DNA of 64,000 nt from the NCBI GenBank assembly GCA_965223465.1, contig OZ245025.1, forward strand, positions 2,852,001 to 2,916,000, written 5' to 3'. The notes beneath the pieces are model-generated. The model had not been told where the DNA came from, ran no database searches, and saw nothing but the letters and a program-made list of their open reading frames with translations. A program made the translations under genes and the position numbers. This document shows, one piece after another, positions 35,807 through 45,326 of this stretch (its first letter is position 1; every line of letters begins with the position of its first letter). The stretch comes from JAAELZ01 sp965223465. Lineage in GTDB: Bacteria; Pseudomonadota; Gammaproteobacteria; Arenicellales; Poriferihabitantaceae.

Positions 35807-36508
35807 ATGAGTCATACTATTGCGATCGTAGAAGATGACGCCCACCAGCGTGAAAATTATGCTGATGCCTTAAAAGCGCAAGGCTATGAAGTGGTGGTTT
35901 ATCACAATAAGCCCACCGCACTGGAAGGTTTTAACCAAGCCCTGCCGGATTTGGCGATCCTCGATATTATGCTTGAAGATGAGATGGACGGCGGTTTCGA
36001 TGTCTGTCGTGAATTACGCAAACTCAGTCCACATTTGCCAATTATTTTCCTAACTGCTCGAGATTCTGATATTGACCGTGTTTCCGGATTGCGCTTGGAC
36101 GCCTGGGATTACATCACCAAACCGGTAAACCTACAGTTTCTAGGGGTACGCGTTGCGAGCTTGTTTCGGATCGCAGAATCATTGAGCCAAGCCTTGGAAA
36201 ATGAGCCAGTGTCATTGCAACTGGGTGATCTGGAACTGAATGAAGCAAGTTTGTCGGTCAGCTGGAAATCCGAGCCACTAAATCTAACCCTGACAGAATT
36301 CTGGGTAGTGGAATCGCTGGCTCATCACGCCGGCAAGGTGAAAAGCTATGAAGCATTAATGCAGGTCACCAAGCAAAGTTATGTAGAAAAAAATACCATA
36401 AACGGTTATATCCGGCGCATACGTAAAAAATTTAAACAGATCGATCCCGAATTTGAACATATCGAAACCGTATTCGGGACTGGGTATCGCTGGCATAAGG
36501 ATGACTAA
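35807..36508 (+). CDS. Response regulator, PdsR-like (dedicated sortase system type)
   Basis: An OmpR-type DNA-binding response regulator of 233 residues. The receiver domain (1-120) has the acidic pair Glu9/Asp10/Asp11, phospho-acceptor Asp53 (LAILDIML) and the conserved Lys in DYITKPV. The usual GADDY is DAWDY here. The C-terminal winged helix (about 135-230) ends in ETVFGTGYRW. Overall phrasing (IAIVEDDAHQRENYADALKAQ, GGFDVCRELRKLSP) fits the regulator group paired with proteobacterial dedicated sortases. The cognate kinase lies 54 bases downstream. No sortase or LPXTG-type substrate is seen in the window. Confidence 0.85.
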   Translation: MSHTIAIVEDDAHQRENYADALKAQGYEVVVYHNKPTALEGFNQALPDLAILDIMLEDEMDGGFDVCRELRKLSPHLPIIFLTARDSDIDRVSGLRLDAWDYITKPVNLQFLGVRVASLFRIAESLSQALENEPVSLQLGDLELNEASLSVSWKSEPLNLTLTEFWVVESLAHHAGKVKSYEALMQVTKQSYVEKNTINGYIRRIRKKFKQIDPEFEHIETVFGTGYRWHKDD

Positions 36509-36562
36509 CACTTGACGCAGCTATACCCGCATTAATCACGCCGAGCAAAGGGCGAATTCATA

Positions 36563-38752
36563 ATGTTAAAGTGGTTTAGATACCTTTCCATTCGAGCCAA
36601 ACTGATCTGGCTGGTACTGGCGATGATCAGTATTCCCTGGATGGGGTCGCGATACATTATTGAGATGAAGCAGTTTCTATTGCAAGGACAAAAAGATGCC
36701 TTACTGCTCACCGCCGGTGGCATTGCGACCATCTTAAATGATCGTCAGGATTTATTTGATCTGGAAGTGGGTGTACCGGAGTTATTGGGCGAGAAGTCCG
36801 ATAGTTATGCTTATCAACTTCCGCGCTTGATTCAGATTGATGGCAATGCGTCAGACTGGGGACGCACCGTACAACCAGAAAAGCGCGGGTTTACCGAATC
36901 TGGATTACATGAGTGTGGGGCCAATTATCAGCCGGGTGGTTTCGCCATGCAGCATATTCTTGGCTATCGCAATGATTGGCTATACGCGTTGTTTGAAGTC
37001 GACGATGATCAGGTGGTGTATCGTGATTTGGAGCGTCGAAAGCTGGGTAATGGTGATCACATTCGGGTTTTAATTCAGCATCCCTACGGGCCATTGACCC
37101 GCTATACGTTGGTTGCGCGAGGCCCCGGGAGGATGTCGGCCTATTTGGTGTCGGGTGATTGGCAGTCGCCATTGCTGGGCGATCCGGCCGAGGAGGTGGT
37201 TGCAGTGCTCCAGGAAACCGATTACGGCTACGTGGTTGAACTGAGGTTGCCGCGTCATTTGGTGGGTCAATACAGCCGCTTAGGATTTAACGTTATTGAT
37301 GTGGACGATGTTGAGACGAGAGAACTGCGCGCTCAAATTTCAACTTATCCGCAAGCCAAAAACAGCCAACCTGGTCGCGTACTCCTTACCTCGCCTGAAA
37401 TCACGCAATTAATCCGTGGATTGAATCAGCCTAATTCGAGAATCTGGGTAATTGATACAGAGCAGCAGGTCAGGGCGGTGGTAGGTGGTTTAAGCCCGCC
37501 TCGCGCCGTCGAAAAGCCGAGTGAAACACCGCTCAGCAGTTGGCAGCGGTTTAAAAAGCGATTATCCACTTGGTTGGATGAGTGGCTTAGGCGTCCGGAT
37601 GTGGAATTCGAGGACCTTCCTTCGGATATTACCGAACGCCGTGATGAGATGATTGTAGATGTGTTAGCGGGAGAACCGCGGTCAGATACACGTCGTTCGA
37701 TCGATAAAAAGGTGCGTATCGTCATGGCAGGCCACCCTATATATGTGGGTAATAATATTCTGGGTGCAGTGGTGGTTGAACAAAGCTCGTACTCGATTTT
37801 ACGCAGCCAGTACGAATTGCTCAAAAGTATCGCGACGGCAAGTTTGATGGTATTTGCTTTTATTACCCTCGCATTAATCGCCTTTGCCTGGCGTTTGACG
37901 GTGCGTATTGGGAGACTGCATGACACGACAGAAAAAGCCATCACTGCCGAAGGACGAGTACGCGATTCCAGTATTCCAACTCGGGTGTATCCACGTGATG
38001 AACTAGGGGATTTAGGCAGAAGTATCACCAGCATGTTAAAGCGGCTATCGGGTTATACCCATTACCTTGAAGGCCTGCCCGATACCCTGGCGCATGAAAT
38101 GAATAACCCGCTTAATGTGGTCAGTTCTTCCTTACAGCTGCTGGAACAGGAACAAAAGAGTATTCGTGGCGATAAGCATATGGAGCGTGCACAAGCGGGC
38201 ATTCAGCGCCTAAGGCATCTGTTGAGTAGTCTGACACAAGCCGCCAATCTGGAAGAAGCGATGTATTCAGAGAAAAAAAGGATATTCAATTTGGCGAAAT
38301 TATTGACAGACTATATAGATGGTATTGGCTCGACGTACGCCTTACATCATTTTGATCTACAATTGGATTCAGATGAGATATTTATTGCTGGCTCAGCGGA
38401 TCACATTGCCGAGCTGCTGGATAAGTTAATAGATAACGCGGTCCAATTTGGCGTGCCGCAAACTGTTATCCAGGTAAGCTTGTACAAGCAAGAAAAAGGT
38501 ATATTGTTGACCGTTGCCAATGAAGGCGCGATGATAGATGAGGCGCAGCGTGAGCGTGTATTCGATCCGATGGTCTCACTCGGACGCAAAGATGCTAAAA
38601 CCTCACATTTAGGCTTAGGCTTATATGTTGTGCGTCTGGTCGCTGACTTTCATCAGGCACGCACCTGGATGAAAAATCGAAAGGATGGGACCGGCGTAAT
38701 TGTTTCGGTGTTATTTCCGCACGTCAAACCCAAGCGCAAATCAGGTGAGTAG
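36563..38752 (+). CDS. Sensor histidine kinase, PdsS-like (dedicated sortase system type)
   Basis: A 729-residue membrane sensor kinase. The first transmembrane segment is about 12-30. A large periplasmic domain follows, and its start (RLIQIDGNASDWG, near 92-104) resembles CBM9-like carbohydrate-binding folds. A second membrane segment lies near 425-450, then HAMP, the phospho-acceptor His511 in LAHEMNNPLN, an N-box (LIDNAVQFG) and GLGLYVV in the ATPase domain. This fits kinases co-occurring with proteobacterial dedicated sortases. It partners with the regulator just upstream. Its last 12 bases overlap the 3' end of the convergent tmcA. Confidence 0.85.
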   Translation: MLKWFRYLSIRAKLIWLVLAMISIPWMGSRYIIEMKQFLLQGQKDALLLTAGGIATILNDRQDLFDLEVGVPELLGEKSDSYAYQLPRLIQIDGNASDWGRTVQPEKRGFTESGLHECGANYQPGGFAMQHILGYRNDWLYALFEVDDDQVVYRDLERRKLGNGDHIRVLIQHPYGPLTRYTLVARGPGRMSAYLVSGDWQSPLLGDPAEEVVAVLQETDYGYVVELRLPRHLVGQYSRLGFNVIDVDDVETRELRAQISTYPQAKNSQPGRVLLTSPEITQLIRGLNQPNSRIWVIDTEQQVRAVVGGLSPPRAVEKPSETPLSSWQRFKKRLSTWLDEWLRRPDVEFEDLPSDITERRDEMIVDVLAGEPRSDTRRSIDKKVRIVMAGHPIYVGNNILGAVVVEQSSYSILRSQYELLKSIATASLMVFAFITLALIAFAWRLTVRIGRLHDTTEKAITAEGRVRDSSIPTRVYPRDELGDLGRSITSMLKRLSGYTHYLEGLPDTLAHEMNNPLNVVSSSLQLLEQEQKSIRGDKHMERAQAGIQRLRHLLSSLTQAANLEEAMYSEKKRIFNLAKLLTDYIDGIGSTYALHHFDLQLDSDEIFIAGSADHIAELLDKLIDNAVQFGVPQTVIQVSLYKQEKGILLTVANEGAMIDEAQRERVFDPMVSLGRKDAKTSHLGLGLYVVRLVADFHQARTWMKNRKDGTGVIVSVLFPHVKPKRKSGE

Positions 38753-40882
38753 ATTAAATTTTGCTTTTAGTAAAGCGAGCTGATCAGCGGCAATGTGGTG
38801 CGCTAATATTTGTTGTACACCTTGGCGCAGTAATTGTACAGCCTCCATTTTACCTCCAATTCCCAGTTGCTGCGCGCACTGCGTCCAGCCCTGACATTGT
38901 AAAGATCGCATTATGAATAGATGTTGTTGGGTGGTACTTAATTGGGATTGATGGCGCGGGTTAAATAGCGCCATTTTCGCCAGCCAATATATGGCGGATA
39001 GGCTGCTTTCATAGGGACGCGCTGCAAAGGCAAATAAAACGGCGGCTTCAAGTGTGAATGAGTCTGTTTGCGTCATATAGGCTTTATTTTTCGCTAAGTG
39101 ACAGGCCAGATCGGGTGCTAGGCAATGCAAGCTACCCATCAATTGTATTGGAAACTGCTGGACAAACTGGGCTTGTGCTTTTTTCTGTAACTCAATTGCC
39201 GATGCTGTAAGGGCTTGCATGACGACCGCGGAATGCAGTCCACTGGCAAGGTTGGTTTTGTCACTCAGACGAATGGCGTCATATCCTGCTTTATCCCAGA
39301 ACCTTAGCAGTGGCAAATCCGCGCCAAAACTGCTGGCAAGGTAATCCGCATTTCGCTTCAACGCATCTTTTAACTGATTTAGCATCCAGCTGCCGATTCC
39401 TCTATTTTGCATGGCTGGATTAACCGCAATACGTTGAATCCGAGCGCAACGTAATGAGGCTGCCTCTGGCAGGCCCAGGTGAGCGGCCAAAATTTGTGGC
39501 ACCAGGTGTCCCCGAGGTCTACGGTGTCCTATCACGATATCGTTCGCTATTTCTTTGTTTAGTTCCCCTTCATGCATCAGCCAAACCAATCCAACGATTT
39601 GTCCATCTGACTGTGCCAGCCAGAGTTCTGCATTGGGTGCGTCAAGTAAATAACGCAGGTCAATCGGTCGAGTCTGATAGTGGGCGTCAACCAGTAAAGA
39701 AAATACCTTATGGAGTAAGGCTTCATCGGCTGCCAGTGATGATTGCGAAATAGGCTTAAAATCAAGCGTGGTTAGTGCTGGAACTTTTGAGGGTTGCGTT
39801 GTGTCGTTTGCTTTCAGCAACAAAAGTTGGTTGGTCCATTGTTCTAGCGGGTCTTGATCTGACCAACGAATCGGCGTGGTTAACTCAACAGCATGGTGCC
39901 CCCGACAATGCTGGCGAACGAGCTGTTTAAATTTGACTGAAAAACCGCGACCACTCCCTTCATAGCCATGCTCGGTGCTGGCGAAAGCAATACGTGTGAA
40001 ATGCGTGAGCAATTTTTTCAATCTTGGCACCCCCAGAGCCGCCGCCTCGTCTACCAATATTAGATCACACTCGCTTGGTTTCTGGTGGTAATGGTTAATC
40101 AATCTATCCGGGGCGACATAGCGAATCGAACCACTTTCATGTTGCAGACATTTTAGGGTGCGATCAAACGAGCTTTTTTTTAGCGCAGCTTGAGCATGCT
40201 TGAATACATTACTTACTTGATTAAATCCACTCGAGGTGATGATTATGTTTGGTGCTTTGGTGCAAGCTATTAAGTGAGCTGCGGCCAACCCCATGGCGGC
40301 TGATTTACCTCGGCCTCGATCTGCGGTGAGAATGGCCGGGCGGCGACGTTGTCCTGTGACTGTTTTAATTACCGCATCAATAGCGGCCTGTTGATCTGGG
40401 GTGCAAGCTTTATTTAGGTGTAGGTTGAAAAGAGCTCGTTTAATGGGGTTGATAGGATGCGTATCGTTTGGGGTATAGTGTTCTACGCCTTCAAGTTCAC
40501 CCAACAATTTTGACCAACGTTGTAAATAATGACTCTTGATGGGCTGGTGCTGGTTAGAGTATGGAATCAATTTTGGAATTTGCGGGTCGGCGTACGTGGG
40601 CCATTCCTCCAGTGGTGGACATATAATAGCCAGTGCACCACCAGCGGTAATGGTGCCGACGGTTCGTCCGATGACATCGGGGTGTAAACCTTGGTATGCA
40701 TTAATTATGGTCAGCGTTCTATCCTGACCCAGAATGCTAAACGCGCTGTCATTTGACTGATGCCAGTAAACTTCATCTGCGGGTAGTTTGCTGTCTAATA
40801 CCAACCTGGCCACTACCTCTTCACCCCAGGTTTGTGGCCCACAAAATAGCATCAGGCGGCGAGGTGAGGTTACAGCATTCAT
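38741..40882 (-). CDS. tmcA: tRNA(Met) cytidine acetyltransferase TmcA
   Basis: Acetylates the wobble cytidine of elongator tRNA-Met (ac4C34) using ATP and acetyl-CoA. The 713 residues show the TmcA order: N-terminal DUF1726, a helicase-like domain with Walker A TADRGRGKSAAMG and a DEAA box (LILVDEAAALG), then a GNAT domain with RIQRIAVNPAMQNRGIGSW. The C-terminal tRNA-binding part is present. It is divergent from aroE and convergent with the kinase gene. Its substrate tRNA is also the integration target at 53182. Confidence 0.95.
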   Translation of the reverse strand: MNAVTSPRRLMLFCGPQTWGEEVVARLVLDSKLPADEVYWHQSNDSAFSILGQDRTLTIINAYQGLHPDVIGRTVGTITAGGALAIICPPLEEWPTYADPQIPKLIPYSNQHQPIKSHYLQRWSKLLGELEGVEHYTPNDTHPINPIKRALFNLHLNKACTPDQQAAIDAVIKTVTGQRRRPAILTADRGRGKSAAMGLAAAHLIACTKAPNIIITSSGFNQVSNVFKHAQAALKKSSFDRTLKCLQHESGSIRYVAPDRLINHYHQKPSECDLILVDEAAALGVPRLKKLLTHFTRIAFASTEHGYEGSGRGFSVKFKQLVRQHCRGHHAVELTTPIRWSDQDPLEQWTNQLLLLKANDTTQPSKVPALTTLDFKPISQSSLAADEALLHKVFSLLVDAHYQTRPIDLRYLLDAPNAELWLAQSDGQIVGLVWLMHEGELNKEIANDIVIGHRRPRGHLVPQILAAHLGLPEAASLRCARIQRIAVNPAMQNRGIGSWMLNQLKDALKRNADYLASSFGADLPLLRFWDKAGYDAIRLSDKTNLASGLHSAVVMQALTASAIELQKKAQAQFVQQFPIQLMGSLHCLAPDLACHLAKNKAYMTQTDSFTLEAAVLFAFAARPYESSLSAIYWLAKMALFNPRHQSQLSTTQQHLFIMRSLQCQGWTQCAQQLGIGGKMEAVQLLRQGVQQILAHHIAADQLALLKAKFNLLT

Positions 40883-40965
40883 GGTGTGTTTTTACGACCT
40901 AACGAGTCAGGCAAGGCTGGTCTATGCGGTACAATTGGAGGTGAATAATATTTCCAGAATATACC

Positions 40966-41805
40966 ATGGTCGATCCTTTTGATTTTAATCCCAAACCTTT
41001 GCAGTTTACGGTAATTGGTAATCCCATCGAGCATAGCTTGTCGCCGCAAATTCATCAACAATTTGCGCAACAGGCAAGCATTAAGCTGCAATACACTAAA
41101 ACCTTGGGTGAAGCGGGTGGCTTTGATCAGGCGGTTAATCACTTCATGGCCAGTGGCGGTAAAGGGATGAATGTAACACTACCTTTTAAACCAGCAGCTT
41201 TTGAATTGTGTGATCAGTTAAGTGATCGAGCGCAGCTCGCTGGCGCAGTCAATACGCTTTGGTTTGATGATGGAAAGATTTGTGGTGATATGACTGACGG
41301 GCTAGGATTGGTCCGGGATATCCAACAAAATTATGGCGTTTCAATCGAGACCAAACGCGTATTAGTTATTGGCGCTGGGGGGGCGGTACGCGGTGTATTA
41401 CAAACTATTTTAGCAGCGCGACCCAAAGAAGTAATTATATGCAACCGCACTCAGGGTAAGGCCATGGATTTAGCCGAGCTATTTCAATCATTTGGACCGA
41501 TTCGAGCACAAGCAATAAATGAAATAAGGGGCGCTTTTGATATTGTCATCAATGGTACGGCTGCCAGTCTACATAATGAATTGCCTGCCATTTCTGAGCG
41601 CGTGTTCCAGCAGGCGTTTGTGTACGACATGATGTACGCCAAGCAGCCAACTATTTTTATGAAGTGGGCGGTGAACAATGGGGCAAAACAGGCCGTTGAT
41701 GGTTTGGGTATGTTGGTTGAGCAAGCGGCCGCGGGGTTTGAAATTTGGCATGGACAAAAGGTACAAACAGCCCCGGTGATTAACGCGCTAAGACAGGATG
41801 CTTGA
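40966..41805 (+). CDS. aroE: Shikimate dehydrogenase
   Basis: NADPH-dependent reduction of 3-dehydroshikimate in aromatic amino acid synthesis. The 279-residue protein has the substrate motif GNPIEHSLSPQIH, the catalytic lysine in GMNVTLPFK, the aspartate in DMTDGLGLV, and the NADP-binding VIGAGGAVRGV. The ATG at 40966 is the only sensible start. A GGAGGT lies too far upstream (40937) to serve it well. Confidence 0.95.
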   Translation: MVDPFDFNPKPLQFTVIGNPIEHSLSPQIHQQFAQQASIKLQYTKTLGEAGGFDQAVNHFMASGGKGMNVTLPFKPAAFELCDQLSDRAQLAGAVNTLWFDDGKICGDMTDGLGLVRDIQQNYGVSIETKRVLVIGAGGAVRGVLQTILAARPKEVIICNRTQGKAMDLAELFQSFGPIRAQAINEIRGAFDIVINGTAASLHNELPAISERVFQQAFVYDMMYAKQPTIFMKWAVNNGAKQAVDGLGMLVEQAAAGFEIWHGQKVQTAPVINALRQDA

Positions 41806-41854
41806 GTAACTGGATACAGTATAATCGCTCGCCTTTATTTACGCAGCTAGATTC

Positions 41855-43432
41855 ATGAGCGCATTTGAGCAGGAAGTAAATCGTCGCCGTACCTTTGCGA
41901 TCATCTCGCACCCTGATGCCGGTAAAACGACGCTGACCGAAAAGTTATTACACTATGGCGGTGCTATTCAGGTGGCGGGTACGGTCAAAGCACGTAAAAG
42001 TAGTCGCCATGCAACTTCTGACTGGATGAAGCTGGAGCAGGAACGAGGTATTTCCGTTACCTCATCAGTGATGCAATTTCCCTACAAGCACGGCATTATT
42101 AATTTGTTGGATACGCCCGGTCACGCTGATTTCTCTGAAGATACGTATCGAACCCTGACTGCGGTGGATTCAGCGCTGATGGTCATTGATGTCGCCAAAG
42201 GGGTCGAGGAGCGTACTATCAAGCTGATGGAGGTTTGTAGGCTGCGTACTACACCCATCATGACGTTTATCAATAAACTCGATCGCGAAGGTCGCGATCC
42301 AATTGATTTACTGGATGAAGTCGAAGCGGTATTGAAAATCAATTGCGCACCCATGACCTGGCCGATAGGCATGGGCAAGCGCCTAAAGGGTATTTATCGA
42401 CTGTACGACGACACGGTGCGTTTATTTGCTGGCAGGGGTGTAAAAGGCGAGGAAGATCTTTTTGTTTCCGGGTTGGATAACCCACAGCTCGATGAAATCC
42501 TAGGCGATATGGCGGCGGAATTACGGGATGAAATTGAACTGGTGCAGGGCGCGAGTCATGTGTTTGATGTCGAAGAATATTTAAGCGGAGATTTATCACC
42601 CGTTTTTTTTGGTTCTGCGTTAGGTACGCTGGGCACTGATGAGTTGATGGACATTTTTGTCGAACATGCGCCGGCCCCCCAAAGCCGTGCAACCGAAACA
42701 CGCGACGTGAAATCAACTGAAAAAGTACTGAGCGGGTTTGTATTCAAGATTCAGGCGAACATGGACCCAAATCATCATGATCGGGTGGCGTTTCTAAGGA
42801 TTGTTTCGGGGCAGTTTAAAAAGGGTATGAAATTGCACCACGTGCGGTTGGATAAAACCATTGCGATCCATAATGCGCATACTTTTCTAGCGGCTAAACG
42901 TGATAGTGCTGAGCATGCCTACGCGGGAGATATCTTAGGCTTGCATAACCACGGTACGATTCAAATAGGCGATACTTTTACCGAAGGTGAACGCCTTAAA
43001 TATGTGGGTGTGCCCAATTTTGCGCCGGAGCTATTTCGTCGGGTCCAATTAAAAGATCCACTCAAAGCCAAGGCCTTGCAAAAAGGTTTGATTCAGCTCA
43101 GTGAAGAAGGCGCGACCCAAGTATTCAGGCCACTTATAAACAACGATTTAATATTAGGTGCGGTCGGGGTGCTACAGTTTGATGTGGTCGAACACCGTTT
43201 GAAAAATGAATACGGGGTCGAATGCCAGTTTGAGGCAGTACCTGTCGCAGCCGCGCGCTGGGTGCACTTTAGTAGTGATAAAGATGAGCAAGATTTCAAG
43301 AAGAAAAATGAAGCAAATCTGGCAATTGATGGTGCGGGAGTATTGGCCTATATTGCGCCCAATCTAGCCAATTTGCGTCTGACCCAGGAGCGTTTCCCGA
43401 ATGTTGAGTTCAGATCAACACGGGAGGTCTAG
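41855..43432 (+). CDS. prfC: Peptide chain release factor 3
   Basis: GTPase that recycles RF1/RF2 from the ribosome. Its 525 residues match E. coli RF3. GTP motifs: SHPDAGKTT (G1), DTPGHADFSEDTYR (G3) and NKLDREGRDP (G4), followed by domain II and the RF3 C-terminal domain. TATAAT-like GTATAAT lies about 35 bases before the ATG. It is convergent with the SDR gene. Confidence 0.97.
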   Translation: MSAFEQEVNRRRTFAIISHPDAGKTTLTEKLLHYGGAIQVAGTVKARKSSRHATSDWMKLEQERGISVTSSVMQFPYKHGIINLLDTPGHADFSEDTYRTLTAVDSALMVIDVAKGVEERTIKLMEVCRLRTTPIMTFINKLDREGRDPIDLLDEVEAVLKINCAPMTWPIGMGKRLKGIYRLYDDTVRLFAGRGVKGEEDLFVSGLDNPQLDEILGDMAAELRDEIELVQGASHVFDVEEYLSGDLSPVFFGSALGTLGTDELMDIFVEHAPAPQSRATETRDVKSTEKVLSGFVFKIQANMDPNHHDRVAFLRIVSGQFKKGMKLHHVRLDKTIAIHNAHTFLAAKRDSAEHAYAGDILGLHNHGTIQIGDTFTEGERLKYVGVPNFAPELFRRVQLKDPLKAKALQKGLIQLSEEGATQVFRPLINNDLILGAVGVLQFDVVEHRLKNEYGVECQFEAVPVAAARWVHFSSDKDEQDFKKKNEANLAIDGAGVLAYIAPNLANLRLTQERFPNVEFRSTREV

Positions 43433-43444
43433 TTTGTTCGGAAA

Positions 43445-43466
43445 GGGTGCGGCGCAGCCGGTTTTT
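43445..43466 (+). terminator. Possible terminator after prfC
   Basis: A short GC-rich hairpin (GGTGC / GCAGCC with one bulged base, loop GGC) is followed by GGTTTTT, ten bases after the prfC stop and just before the end of the convergent SDR gene. The stem is short, so this is tentative. Confidence 0.35.
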
Positions 43467-43471
43467 CCCGA

Positions 43472-44281
43472 TTAAGTCAAATTTGCCAAAAGCGTCTCGA
43501 TGGCGCTTACCACTGTTTCAGATTTTTGGGGGTCGAGTGCATCGATATGGGGCGAAGCGAATTGCCCTGCATCATTGTCGAAATATAACCCGGAGGCTGT
43601 GGCAAACTCATCTGCCAATGCTGCGCGGACGAGAATGTCCGCGCCAATTCTTAGGTCACTGCCAGCCACCCCAAAGCCCTCTTGCACCATCTTGGAGCCG
43701 AGCATTGACCCGGGGTTAACCGCGAGGATGACAGGCCCTTTATCGCCGAGCGCAAGCGCCATACGGCGAGACCACATGGTAAGCGCGAGTTTACTCTGAG
43801 CATACGCGGAGAAATCGTCAGATACCTTGACCTGTCCAGCCAGGGCTTTTAGGTTAACTGGCGATTGCGCCGCAGAAGACAAATTGATCACGCGCCCGGT
43901 CGAGCCAATCAATGGGAGTAACCGTTGCGTAAGCAGATAAGGTGCGATTGTGTTGACCGCAAACCGTACATCCAATCCGTCTTGGGTAGTGGCATCAGAA
44001 ACCTTAAAAACTCCAGCGTTGTTGATCAGCACGTCAAGCTTGTAATATTGCTTTGCCACTTCCCTAGCGAGCTTTTCTACCTCAGCCATGCTGGACATAT
44101 CCGACGTGTAGGATTCAACCTGTCCATTGTCCGATCTGCTCTTGAGGGTTTTTTCAACTTCCGCCAGTTTAGCCTGGTTGCGCCCGTGGAGTAAAACGTG
44201 GTGGCCCTGCGAGACTAACATCTTGGCGGTTTCCAGGCCAATGCCGTCGGTAGAGCCGGTAATAAGAATGGCTTTTTGCAT
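43472..44281 (-). CDS. Short-chain dehydrogenase/reductase
   Basis: A 269-residue SDR with the cofactor motif TGSTDGIG (about 8-15), NNAG (about 90) and the catalytic Ser / YAQSK pair (INLSSAAQ, then YAQSK). The His-Gly-Arg-Asn after the second strand suggests NADP preference. Substrate unknown. It is the last of three oxidoreductase genes (45327, 44296, 43472) transcribed leftward with 14- and 32-base gaps, divergent from a LysR regulator that probably controls them. Confidence 0.85.
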   Translation of the reverse strand: MQKAILITGSTDGIGLETAKMLVSQGHHVLLHGRNQAKLAEVEKTLKSRSDNGQVESYTSDMSSMAEVEKLAREVAKQYYKLDVLINNAGVFKVSDATTQDGLDVRFAVNTIAPYLLTQRLLPLIGSTGRVINLSSAAQSPVNLKALAGQVKVSDDFSAYAQSKLALTMWSRRMALALGDKGPVILAVNPGSMLGSKMVQEGFGVAGSDLRIGADILVRAALADEFATASGLYFDNDAGQFASPHIDALDPQKSETVVSAIETLLANLT

Positions 44282-44295
44282 ATTGTATCTATTAG

Positions 44296-45294
44296 TTAGT
44301 GGGGTCTGTCTACGGGGGTAGTAGTTCCGGGAAATTCGGGTAAGATATCGTCTGCTAGCCGCCTCAGGGTGGTTTCTATATCTGCCTGATTAAAGCGCAG
44401 ATTCAGGGCAACATGATTGACGCCAATCTCGACCAGCGATTGTAAATAAGCACGAAGATGATTCACGCCCGACTGAAAGCCCAAATGAATGGGCTGGGGA
44501 TTTGCATCGGGGTCGTCCAATAGATCGATATAAAGGGATTGTGAGGCCGGTTTATTCGGGCCACCCGCTGCCTTTATTCTGGTGCGCCAACCGTTAATGA
44601 TTCTCCTTTGTGCAGCTATGCTACGAGGATACGTTATCCAACCCTCACTATTGTTTGCGATCCAGTCTGGGTCTTGTTGGCTGCCCCCAGTTATGAGCAT
44701 CGGCAGTTTTCCAAACGCGGGTTTGGGTAGCATGTCTATCCCACCGTATGGACTGCCATAGACATTCTCAAACGTTGGCGTGTCTTCCCACATGCGCTTG
44801 ATGTAATCAAAACTTGCTCGAAATCGTTCCCCACGATCCGGAAACGACATATTGAGTGCAGGATACTCTTCTGGGCGGTCACCCGAAGCGACACCCAGGA
44901 TAAGTCGCCCACCCGAGAGCACATCAACACTTGCTGCTGCTTTGGCAACATGCGCGGGATGGCGCAGGGGTAGCACAATACTGCCTGTGCAAAGCGCAAT
45001 TCGCTTAGTATGGGCAGCCAGTAGCCCCAAATAGACAAAAGGGTCGAACATTTGCCCGGCATCTCCAAATGAGGGTACGTTAAATGGCACGTCGCGCAAC
45101 CATATTGCGGCAAACCCCAGTTTTTCAACCAATTGCACGCGCTCTATATGGCGCTGCATAGTGGGTACGGGGCCGTCTGCATAATTTTCCAGGGGGATCA
45201 CCACGCCAAGACTCAGGCGGTTGGGTGAGAATACCCGGTTGTAAGCAGGATTAATGGTTTGAAACTCCGTGGATTCGTCGGTTTTGCTTAGCAT
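44296..45294 (-). CDS. LLM-class flavin-dependent oxidoreductase
   Basis: A 332-residue luciferase-like monooxygenase with a TIM-barrel fold. Family segments are LGFAAIWLRDVPF, IALCTGSIVLPLRHPAHVAKAA and SGGRLILGVASGDRPEEY. It probably uses FMN. Substrate unknown. It is the middle gene of the LysR-linked oxidoreductase trio. Confidence 0.85.
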   Translation of the reverse strand: MLSKTDESTEFQTINPAYNRVFSPNRLSLGVVIPLENYADGPVPTMQRHIERVQLVEKLGFAAIWLRDVPFNVPSFGDAGQMFDPFVYLGLLAAHTKRIALCTGSIVLPLRHPAHVAKAAASVDVLSGGRLILGVASGDRPEEYPALNMSFPDRGERFRASFDYIKRMWEDTPTFENVYGSPYGGIDMLPKPAFGKLPMLITGGSQQDPDWIANNSEGWITYPRSIAAQRRIINGWRTRIKAAGGPNKPASQSLYIDLLDDPDANPQPIHLGFQSGVNHLRAYLQSLVEIGVNHVALNLRFNQADIETTLRRLADDILPEFPGTTTPVDRPH

Positions 45295-45326
45295 TGCTCG
45301 ATATGCTGGGTAGCAGCTAGCGGAGA

